This document shows, piece by piece, positions 1 through 9,898 of a stretch of 64,000 bases of DNA; position 1 is the stretch's first letter, and each line of letters begins with the position of its first letter. A program made the position numbers and the translations under genes. A model generated the notes under the pieces. The model made no database searches. It was not told the origin of the DNA and worked only from the letters and a program-made list of their open reading frames with translations. This DNA comes from Rotaria sordida (taxonomy: Eukaryota > Rotifera > Eurotatoria > Philodinida > Philodinidae): NCBI GenBank assembly GCA_905250125.1, contig CAJNOL010000222.1:62001-126000 (forward strand), written 5' to 3'.

Positions 1-43
1 TAGCAAGTGAACAAATTTGTGATTACTGATGAATGAGGATGTC

Positions 44-114
44 GATGTGGGTGTGGGTGTGGGTGCGAGGTGTGAGGTGTGGATTTTCTCTTCACCCACA
101 TCCACACCCTCGAG
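44..114. repeat. Telomere-like TGTGGG hairpin 1
   Basis: A G-rich stretch at 44-70 is built from GGGTGT units. It is followed at 93-114 by a C-rich stretch reading as its partial reverse complement (CACCCACATCCACACCCTCG). The two arms can fold into a stem. The units match degenerate TGTGGG, the telomeric hexamer known from bdelloid rotifers, but the inverted arrangement is not that of a chromosome end. Confidence 0.7.
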
Positions 115-356
115 CTCATTTTTTACTCGAGGCTTCACAAAACCCACTCTGTACTTTTCACTCACATGCTCACACCACTAACTACAAGCACTACAATTTG
201 GGGAAAATTTGGGAAATCTAGTATCACTCTGCCAAAGCTCCTTACGCCGACTGCTATCCAATAGGGCGCCCCCTTAAACATGTGTCCAATTTCATTCAAC
301 AAGTTCTCAAGAGCCTTGCCAGCATCTTTCTAGACGATTTTCAATTGGTCTCTAGC

Positions 357-506
357 AGGGTGTGGGTGTGTGGGTGTGGGTGTGAGTGTGGGTGTGGGTG
401 TGGGTGGGTATGACTCATGATTTCACCCTTATCCGCATCCCACACCCACACACCCACACCCACACCCACACCCACCCACACCCACACCCACACCCACACC
501 CACACT
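357..506. repeat. Telomere-like TGTGGG hairpin 2 (largest)
   Basis: Positions 357-410 are an almost pure (TGTGGG)n array with a few variant units. Positions 436-506 are the complementary (CCCACA)n array. About 25 bp separate them, so they form an inverted repeat of about 55-70 bp per arm. The open readings through it (poly Val-Trp or His-Pro) are repeat translations, not genes. Confidence 0.85.
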
Positions 507-692
507 CTGACAACTCCAGTGGTCATCAAAATTTTGTATTTGAGGGTGTCGTACTAACATTTTTCAAAAATTTAATATTCCTAGGAATTATTCTTCATTG
601 AAAAGAAAACATTATCCGCAAAACTTGTGTAGTTCAGATTTTTTCTTTTATTCGCCTGAACATTTTGCCATTGTAGTGATAATCTTTCTGGA

Positions 693-744
693 TGCGGGTG
701 TAGATGTGAACATGACATTCTGTTCACATACATCCACACCCGCA
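693..744. repeat. Telomere-like hairpin 3, short perfect stem
   Basis: The left arm GCGGGTGTAGATGTGAACA pairs with the right arm TGTTCACATACATCCACACCCGC around an 8-9 base loop. It shares the GGGTGT motif with the two larger hairpins upstream. Further degenerate relatives are visible near 2778-2830, 31885-31925 and 41364-41385. Confidence 0.7.
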
Positions 745-864
745 CTTGACAAAAAAAAATATTTTCGTTTTTTTGTACATTCAATGCATCAATGTCTGAA
801 ACTACCAACCTGAAAAATTTTATCTTCTAATACCATTTCTTCGAATAGTTAGCCAACACGATCT

Positions 865-2025
865 TTTAGCAAAATCATATCTTTATAGAAAAAAAACTAG
901 TAAAAATTACGCCATACAAATAATGCCCACCTGCGTTTCAACAGATCATTCAAATCTTTTTTTGGAATATACCAAAAAAAAATGATTATCAGTAACTGAA
1001 AAAAACGAGATATTTCAAAGATTGTATATCATCTATCTATTGAGGTTATATAGCCCAGCAAGGGTGAAAACCGACACACCTGATGAATTTATGACGGTTG
1101 ATGTTTTGTAGTATATCTGGTATCATTTTTTTTTACATCAAGAAACTCCAAGCTCAGTTTTTGATATGTTATGTAACTTTTGATTCTATGCAAAATGATA
1201 AAAAAAAACATTGAATAAAAGTTTTTCCTCAACCCGAAAAGTAGCTAACACTGTCTATAATTCCCTGGATTCTATGGACGAAAACACTCCTGTTCATTTT
1301 CACATGTCATTCATTGACGAAAATTTTCTCGAAGAAATTGAGACGTCATCCTGAATAGAAGAGCATGGGCAATTTTCTCGAAAAACGGAAAACAAAATTT
1401 CGACCTTCTGACATCCCTGAAAGGAGATACAGGATCTTCGTAAAAACTGTTTTTCTTCTTTCGAAGGAACTATCCATGGCATTCTATCCTGAATAAAGTC
1501 CCAGTTTCTCTGAGATGAAAATTTTCATCAATGAATGACATTTAAAAGTACACAGGATTATTTTTCTTCAGGGGATTCACTAGTTTACAGGGAGTGCTAG
1601 CTACTTTCCAGGTTGAGGAAAAAATTTTATTCCATGTTTTTTTTATCATTTTGTACAGAATCAAAAGTTGCATAACATATCAAAAACAGCTTGGAGCCTC
1701 TTGATTTCAAAAAAATGACAGCAGATATACTGCAAAAAATCAACCGTCATAAACTCATCAGTTGTGTGAGTTTCTACCCTTGTCCAGATATATAACCTCA
1801 ATAAATAGAGGGTACACAATCTTTAAAATATCTTGTTTTTCTGAGTTGCTGATGTTCTATCTTTTGGTATATTCCATAAAATTCTATCTTAAAGACAGTT
1901 TCATAGACATTGAACTCAAAACCAGAAAATAATCTTTGCAAATATAAACATCTTAACGCAATTTCCTTCGAACTTATCAAATGAGTATTTCAAAGAACGA
2001 TAAATACCTATTTTGCTAAACATAA
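865..2025. mobile_element. Large foldback (palindromic) element
   Basis: The segment 963-1335 reappears as an imperfect reverse complement at about 1508-1878, with a non-repeated centre of about 170 bp. Matching landmarks are GGAATATACC at 965 against GGTATATTCC at 1867, TGACGGTTGATG against CAACCGTCATAA, and GTCATTCATTGACG against CATCAATGAATGAC. Weaker similarity extends outward to about 865 and 2025. No transposase reading frame is present, so this is a non-autonomous foldback element or large MITE. Exact ends and target-site duplication were not resolved. Confidence 0.75.
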
Positions 2026-5000
2026 TCTGAAGAATACAAAGCAGTCGGTTTTGCTAATTCAAAATTTTAAATAATAAGGTCGATATCGATGTTAATTTCT
2101 ATTGTTTCAATTAACCAACAAATGTGAATACATTATTTAAGAATACAATCTTATTTAAACCATTAGGATCAATCATAAGTTCTATACTCTATAATATGTT
2201 CCAATCTTGTATGTCTATCTTGATATAAATCAACAGGAGTTGTGTCTCTTTTTTAAAACAAGATAAACTTGAACAATTGAGAATACATCTTTCAATAGAA
2301 ATTAAAATGAACATCGAAATGATCGCGATCACCAATTCTTTACAGAGTTGGGATAAGCTTGGGAAGAAACGACCTGATGATAGGTCGCCTATTATGAGAG
2401 GATCCGAGTCGCGATATACTTCATTTTTTCCCCTTCTCCTTGAGCGCCACTTTTAGCAGTTCGAGGACGATAGTACTTTCTGCCGAAATTTTAGCTTCTT
2501 CATCCCTAAAAAATATCGACAACATTGATCACGTTGAATAGTAATGTTTTTAATTTAACTCTTCGTGACTTGGTAAGTGTCATCGAGTCCAATTGGACTC
2601 ATCGTCTTTAGAAGATGTTATAGAACTTGTTTGTTTTTTTCTTTTAACTTCCTGAGAACAGGATATTGTATGTATATGTCCGATTTCGAACCAATTCGTG
2701 CGTACCTTTTCTGATGCTGTTATAATCTATGGTAGCATACAGAACGTCAATCTGTTATAATGCCATCTATATTCTCCGGGTGTGAGTGTAGCTGAAAAGA
2801 AAACCAACGCTCGCCCACATCCTCAACATTACCATACTCTAAACTATGATTAGACATTTTTTTAATATCGATATGAATAAATATATCCCATCTTGATTTC
2901 AAAAATTTCTATTGTTTTTATTTAGGTAATAAATAAACGAAATAGAATGATAAAATATTTTTTCAGTGTTCTAACAATACAAGAGTGAGATAAAGTTGGA
3001 AAAGTATAGATTAAAAAGCTTAACAGCTTTGAGATAAAACAAAAGCATGATACTCACCATTTTCAATAGTTTCAAACAAATGTATTTTTGTAACAGAAAC
3101 TATGATGATTCCAACGCACAAGGCTAAAAATCATGTCTATAGTATCATCGCTGCCATAGGATCCCCGAGGACTCATACACTCTAAATTTCATCCTTTGAA
3201 ATCAAGATCTAACACAAAAGGTACAATCTAGATGCACAATTTGATTGTTTCTATTTTAAGGTACGGCTATAGTAAAAGCATTTCTACAATAAGCTATTCT
3301 CCTTAATACATGCCTCTATGTAAAGTTTCAAGTCAAAATTCGAAACTCAGACATTCTACTACGAAAAAAAAAATACAATATCTCGGTAGTAATAAACTAA
3401 AGACCTAGCTAGGCACAGTTTATATCTTACACTTTTTTGTAAAAATAATCGAACCATATAAAAATGTAAGATGTAAAATATTGAGTCATAATCAATAAAA
3501 CAAGTATAACTTTTCATGATGTTGATGCAATTCGACTTATTGTCTTTTCAGATTATAGCTTTTGATTTTTCTCTACAAAACTGTTCATTTCAATCAACTA
3601 TCTATACACGTATTCATATAAATCATGTTAATTTATAGCAGTGGTTGAAACTATTAGATCACTGATGATTTGAAGTTTTCATCGATAACTAAAATTAAAT
3701 TTTCATATCAAATCTAATAAACAATTACAATTAATGAATAATTGTTAATAGTCTAACAAATATTATGTGATTATAATGATAATTTAATTAAAATTTATAA
3801 CATAATTGGTTTTTTTTCTGTTAAAAAAATCTAAACAGCTAACATCGTATGTTTATTTCCTCTCAATTTACTTAATTTCAGCACGTTCAATTCAATGAGA
3901 AATTATGTCATTTAGAGATTTATCGATTTGAACAAATCAACACATAACTGTGATATTTCCCATATCGGCTGTATATCAAGTTTGAAATCGGCTTGTATCC
4001 TTCACATTTAACTAATAACAAAAGGCGATTGTTTCGACAAAAAAATCTTCAATTGAAAAATATCCCGAATAATCATAATGTCACGTACATATTTTACTTC
4101 CAAATCATTAAATTATGAATTCAGTTTACATCATACTTGAAAATATGCAAAATAGATTATATTGTAATTGCTCCTCCTCTTCTCGAAAAACAAGAGAGAG
4201 AAAAAAGAAAAAAACAAAAATTATTCGATCTAATGGATGAACATTTATTTTCTTTCATGTTCAATCACTTAGGTGTGCATCAGCACCTCAGTGTTATACA
4301 TGTGCCTTATTTTATTCGAAGTAATTTAATATACACCTTCTCACTTTGATGATGTGTTGCTCATTTTTGTCAAATGATTTTCAACAGATATTATTAAAGC
4401 TGGGAATCTAAATGAGTTTTTTTTTCAAAATAATATGATACACCAGCAGTAAAAAACAAAAAGAAAAATCGATATACATAAATAAATGGAAATCAATTTA
4501 CCAATCATCGTTAAGAGAATAGAGAACAACCTATATTTAATCATTTGATTGTGTGCGATATAGAGCAAGTTGTAATCCAATTACGACTAGCGAAGAGAGA
4601 GAAAGAGAAAGAGAAAGGAAAAGTGTGTGTACGTGCTCACTCAGGCGAATTCAAATATATATATTGCTCTTATATACAATCCTCAATATCATTTTCATCG
4701 CATTCATATGGAATGTAAGTATATATAAAAGAAGATTTCCTATATAGTTCTAAGTAGAGAAGTATGCTTGATTGATAAAATAAAATTCATATAAAATTCT
4801 ACAGGAGATATTTCAAAGTCTGTTCACATATAATGATATTGTGAATAAATGCGTGCGATAATAAACTCTGATCGCAAACATCATTTCACTCTCGATCAGT
4901 TAATATGTACAAGAGTAATAATTCAGACATCATTTTATTTCAATCAAGTTAGTACAAATATTTTCGGGCGAACTCGACTAATTCACTTGAAAATTTCAGT

Positions 5001-5526
5001 AGAATTTTTTCATGAGACGACAACACTTTATCGCTATGACATGGGTTTACTATCTCAGGATATGGTAATTACTAAAATTTTGACTGTATGTCATGAACTT
5101 TGGCATTAATCAAGTAGGACACATCATATTACCATTAGCTCGTGGAATGACAAAGCAAAAACTTTTTGAGCGAACCCTAATAGAAAAAAAAAATCTTTAC
5201 ATCTTCCCCATGTTGGCTATTTCGAGGTCAGTCGTGTTCATAGAATTTATCTTTTATCGTTCGAAAAAAAAAGTTTTTTGATTATTATCATAATAAAATT
5301 TCAAATACTCTTGTCGTTGATCGTTAATATCATATTTGACCATCACACTCTCATCTTATCACCTCTTAATTCGATAAACATTTTAACAATTTTTTTTGTA
5401 TAACTAAAATGATGGCATCTATATCTATCTATCTTAAAGTGTTACATTTGTCACTATGCATTTTATTTTGTGGTATATAAATGAAAAAAAAAACTTTTTT
5501 TTGTTTTAGCTCATTCATCAATTGCT
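2026..5526. other. Intergenic, no gene recognised
   Basis: AT-rich, with no reading frame that looks coding. Around 3180-3440 lies sequence similar to one arm of the foldback family seen at 18.7-19.2 kb (shared words GTAAAGTTTCAAGTC, ATCTCGGTAGTAATAA). At 2340-2516 the minus strand has a GC-richer patch with a 27-codon open stretch ending in TGA after a splice-acceptor-like AG; it is too short to call a gene. A purine tract near 4590-4622 is a GA-type simple repeat. The region directly before the next gene ends in a pyrimidine tract. Confidence 0.6.
5495..5512 (+). promoter_or_regulatory. Splice-acceptor-like site before the RASSF-like ATG
   Basis: A T-rich tract ending TTTTGTTTTAG lies about 15 bases before the start codon. 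It could end a 5'-UTR intron or be a spliced-leader trans-splice acceptor. Only transcript data can tell these apart. Confidence 0.45.
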
Positions 5527-6239
5527 ATGTTTATTAGTGAAATACCAGTTCGTTGTTATGGACAAAAATCTATTAAATGGATACGAGATTTAAATAATCA
5601 AACAACAGTTGAAGATATAATTTTATCTGTATTACCATCATGTGATCCAAAGAATTATTCACTTTATATACGTACAGATCGTCATCGACAAATTTTAAAT
5701 AATTCATCACGTATTTATAAAATAGTTGCATCATTTAATCAACAACGTTGTGCTCGACGTTTATTTTTTGAAATACGTTCAAAACAATCATATAAATTTG
5801 ATAAAAAAAAACATGTAAGATTTGCTGATGAAATAATTATACAAAATATTCAAGGTCGTTGTATATCAAATGAAAAAACTACATCAAATATGATTGAAAC
5901 AATATCAATACCAATTGAAAAACGTCTTGAAAAATTAAAAGAAAATTTTCAAAAGTATACTCAACAAAAACAAGAAAATTATATGAAAGTATCATCGATT
6001 TCAAAACGGTATGAACAACATACAATTTTTGTCTATTAAATAAATGAATAAATTTTTTTTTCTTTTTCTTTAGATCAACTTTGAGTATTATTAATGAAAA
6101 TATTCCTAAACATGTTTGTGTACAAACAGCTACAATTCGACAAATTTCATGTTCATCAAGTGAATCGGGTATAAGTTCAAGTTCATCCAATGATGATTTT
6201 GTTGTACCCACAACAATAACGCTAGAAACACTTGTTTAA
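5527..6239 (+). CDS. RASSF-like Ras-association protein (N-terminal RASSF type), short
   Basis: Two exons, 5527-6008 and 6074-6239, give 215 residues. The N-terminal ~75 residues resemble the ubiquitin-like RA domain of the RASSF7-10 group: a short beta strand (FISEIPVRCYGQKSI), then the TTVEDIILSVL helix, then SLYIRTDRHRQILNNSSRIYKI, aligning with the family pattern in which a bulky residue, RG or R, and ER precede the LP or N turn. The C-terminal tail SESGISSSSSNDD resembles the DTGISSNHS tail of vertebrate RASSF9. The middle (about residues 115-155) is Lys/Glu/Gln-rich and could form a short coiled coil, far less than the >400-residue relatives. RA domains bind Ras-type GTPases, so a signalling adaptor role is inferred. 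An AATAAA lies about 45 bases after the stop. The gene call is firm; the family is moderately sure. Confidence 0.7.
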
Positions 6240-7692
6240 AACTTTTCTGTTTTTCGTTTTTTTCATTTTATATGCATTGATTAAAATAAATAATAGACAT
6301 CATAATAGAAATTTTAAATTTCCTTGAAACAAAAAAAAAAAACAAACCAATGCTGGAAATAATTCTCAAGAATAAAGTTTTGAAAATGATAATCATCGAT
6401 TTTGATTTTATTTGTGTTCAGTATAATTGAAACTAATAGAACTAGAGTAAATCGTAATACTACATGATAAAAAAAAATTAGAATAAATGTTACATATTCC
6501 AACAAAATGGGTTATATCAATAGAGTCCTTGTATGTTATATTATTTATACTTTTGTACACATATGCACATACACTGTTGGCCAATATCATAAGAATAACA
6601 CATTTTTTTCTTTCCTATAATATCAAACATTCAAGTGTATACAGAACGAGAAGGTCAGAAGATTATGCACCTCCAATCTTGAGATAAGATATGATCAAAA
6701 ATCATCAGTTTTATCTCACTCTGGTGACATAGTACGATGAAAGTGTCTCAGCAGTATACAACTAGCTTGATGTAGGTTCATTTCAGATGTCATTCCTTTT
6801 GTGGACAAAAATTTTTAGAAATATTAGAACTCATGATGGTCTCCTTAAAAAAGAACAGACAATGAAGAAAAGTTTTCATTCACAATAGAAACGAAATCTC
6901 AATAAATTGAGATTCAGATAGTTGCATATTGCTGAGATACTTTCGTTTTACAATGTTTTCAGAGTGGGACATTTTTGAACAAATGCTAACTCACATCCAA
7001 AAGGGGGGTTGAACCGGTCATTCCTTAATGAGTTACCAGCAGTGCAAAAAAAATCGTTTTTTGTGATGCTTATAATTCTTCAAGAAAAAGTCGTAGAAGA
7101 CAGGACGATCTGTCATTCATTGTTTTCGGGTTCTTTTTAGAAATTTTGCTTCCATATTTCATCTATCAAATTTTGTACGAAATTCATTAGAATAGAGAAT
7201 TTCGTTACCTATTAAAAATCATTATTTGAGTTCGATGCTTTTCATTGTAGAGAAACATAAAAAAATACGTTGTTCTTATACACTTAACTACACCTACTGT
7301 AGACAAGTAATAAAATGACAAATCAAACTTTACGCATTCGTTGAACTTTTAAACAAATCAATTATAATCTTTTTTTTATCGTCATCGATGAACTCCTTTT
7401 GAGGATTACTATTAAATTCTTTACATGACTATGTACATATTTAGACTTGTAGAACTTCTTTTGAGTATTGTTTTTCTTTCTATTAGATGATTACAATGAT
7501 CAACACATTCCAGCTGTCACAAACAGAGAATTGAATAACAAGGAGCTTATATTATCATTATTTTTCTTCCACTTATGATGCAAAAAGAAAAAGAGCAATC
7601 TTTTTCTTTCTTGCTTATATATATTCATAATAAACGACCGTTGGTAGTAGTAATCATTCTATAGGTCTCAAAGAGTAACAAAACAAATTACC
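6240..7692. other. Intergenic with foldback-family remnants
   Basis: AT-rich. It contains the 3' UTR of the RASSF-like gene, with AATAAA near 6285. Around 6960-7110 there is text shared with the repeats at 27.3 kb and 42.1 kb (GTGATGCTTATAATT and GTCGTAGAAG against AAGCTTATAACTTTTTAACGG). No other gene seen. The sequence before the next gene ends CTATAGGTCTC, a possible acceptor. Confidence 0.5.
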
Positions 7693-8461
7693 ATGGAACT
7701 TAATTCAATGGAAAATCTTATTCATTTACCAATTAATGAGAATGTTATAAAGTAAGAAAAAAAAAAAGAATTTTCATATTCAATTTTTGTTTGTTTTTTA
7801 ATTATAGACGATATGGAAAATATACAAAAAAAGTAAATGGAGAACTTGTTAAAGGTATGTATAGAATATTTCTAAAATGATATTTAAAATTCATAATTAT
7901 TCTTGTTATATCATCAATCAAGTTATTTATGATTGGTTTGAACGTGAAAATGGTAATCAATATAAATTAGATCTAACAAAACAACAATATGATCAAATGA
8001 AAACAATTGTTTCTCCAATAGGTTAATTAATTAATTAATTAATTTATCTTAATAATAAAACAAAAAATTCTTTTTCTAAATAATTAGATGCTTATGGAAA
8101 ACCATTACCATTTGATCAATTTTGCGATATTCTTATTCCAGTTATAACTGCTAATGAAAATGAACATCATAATGATTATTCTATATGGTTAGCATTTCGT
8201 TCGTTTGATAAAAATAATGATCAATATATACAAGCTGAGGAACTTGAATCATTAATACATATTATTGGTAAAAGTGTTAGTCGAGAACAAATACGAAATT
8301 TTATTAATAAAGTTGATTGGGATCATAATGGTCAATTAGATTATAATGAATTTTATCAATTTATTATACGTGGTTATGCACGAGAATTACTTATGATGAA
8401 TATAACAAAAGATATTGTTTATACAAATGATAATATAGATATATTAACAAACACTAATTAA
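7693..8461 (+). CDS. EF-hand calcium-binding protein
   Basis: Four exons, 7693-7751, 7808-7854, 7923-8021 and 8088-8461, give 192 residues. The start ACCATGG has a good Kozak context. The C-terminal half holds a pair of EF-hands: loop 1 DKNNDQYIQAEE and loop 2 DWDHNGQLDYNE. Both have Asp at position 1, acidic or Asn residues at 3 and 5, and Glu at 12, with Gly at 6 in loop 2. The flanking helices (IWLAFRSF, ESLIHIIG, FYQFIIRG) are typical. The N-terminal ~95 residues (VIYDWFEREN.., PLPFDQFCDILIPVI) are helical but carry no recognisable EF loop, so there are at most two functional sites. It may be a calcium sensor of the calmodulin or troponin C superfamily; no specific orthologue is recognised. 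An AATAAA lies 29 bases after the stop. Confidence 0.85.
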
Positions 8462-9898
8462 TTTTTTTATATAAAATATAAATTGCTTTAATAAAAGTCT
8501 TACATGTCAGTCAGTTTAACTATATAATTCAAACAAAATGTAATGAAAAAACCTATAGTAAATATTTTCTTTTAATATTATATAATAGACATGTAGGCAA
8601 TATATATTGTATTGACACTAGAGAGAAAGAAGCTGTTAGTACAATCCCTGTAGAATTAAAATATGAAGCATGATGTAGTTGCTGTTGTTAATTACAGGAC
8701 GATTGTTCTGTTCTATCTATCTTGGGATACATTACTTCGCCATACTTTTAATTACTCCTCCAGAAATGTAATAAGAAACTATAGTCTGTTTAAAAAGTCC
8801 GTGCGTGTGACTGTTTTTTGAATNNNNNNNNNNNNNNNNNNNNNNNNNNNNNNNNNNNNNNNNNNNNNNNNNNNNNNNNNNNNNNNNNNNNNNNNNNNNN
8901 NNNNNNNNNNNNNNNNNNNNNNNGTATACAGCTTGATTACGTTATTTTTGATAGTTTTGTTCAGTTTACGATCAATTACTATATTAAACCATGTATTTTT
9001 TTTATTTGATTTATTTTGTGCGTTGCATGGAAATTTGATAAATTTCGAAGAGCAGCCAAAAAAAATAATATTGTTTTTTGCCTAGAAATTTTGAAATCAT
9101 TTCAAGATTAATTTTTTTCCATAACTACTATTAACTGAAGTACTGAAAATTTTTATTTATGTATAAAAGAATAGATCGTTTATTTCTCTATCGAACTATA
9201 TATGTAATTCCTTATCCTTACTACAAATTTGTTAATTTTCTGATAAATCTTTTCGTAAACTTTTTTTCATAGGCTATTCTCTGTTTTTCCTCAAGGAAAT
9301 TTTAGTTACTTCGATATGTGAATTTTTTTCTTTAATGCATGACTGCATAGAGTGTTGATTTCTATAGTTTTGATTGAATGTTTATCAGATCGTACAGGTA
9401 AAATTTTGTGAAAACTAAAATAAACTTGGTTTTTGCATAGATATAAAAATGGTCCAAATTTTAACAGTAAAATTCAATATTCTCTTTTATTTCAAATCTA
9501 TTTTGTTTCATACTTTCTATACATTCTAGTTTGATGAATCTCTTTCATCTACAGCAGTTTTCATGATTAATGAGTTCCAGTTTCAATCAAAGTATGAGTA
9601 TGCAAGAATTCCATTTTATCGTTCTCAGAATTGATCAAAATTTCCAACAAGATGCAAAATAAATTAAATACAATCTATATGATGCGATAGAACAAATAAT
9701 TAATACTCTATCTCATTTAACTGTTATGATAAATACTTTCTTTGTATAATGAATCTTATTATTATTATTATTATTTCTTTTCATCGAAAATCTGATCTCA
9801 TATTTCTTAATCAAGATATATCTATATTTTCTTTCATACACATCAAACAATCTATTTAAAATAAACATCTGATTATTATAATTAATTCTATATACATT
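8462..9898. other. Intergenic, contains an assembly gap
   Basis: AT-rich sequence between the converging EF-hand (plus) and innexin (minus) genes. No coding signal. It includes the 3' end of the EF-hand transcript (AATAAA at 8490-8495) and a TTA microsatellite near 9758-9776. Confidence 0.6.
8824..8923. other. Assembly gap of exactly 100 Ns
   Basis: One hundred consecutive N bases. A round 100 usually marks a scaffold join of unknown size, so distance across it is not reliable. Confidence 0.98.

Noticed and set aside
33-601. Several open frames of 60-71 codons on both strands
   Set aside because: They translate the TGTGGG/CCCACA arrays into poly Val-Trp or His-Pro; repeat translation, not genes.
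1300-1980. Minus-strand open frames of 60 codons
   Set aside because: They lie within the arms and centre of the large foldback and show no protein-like features.
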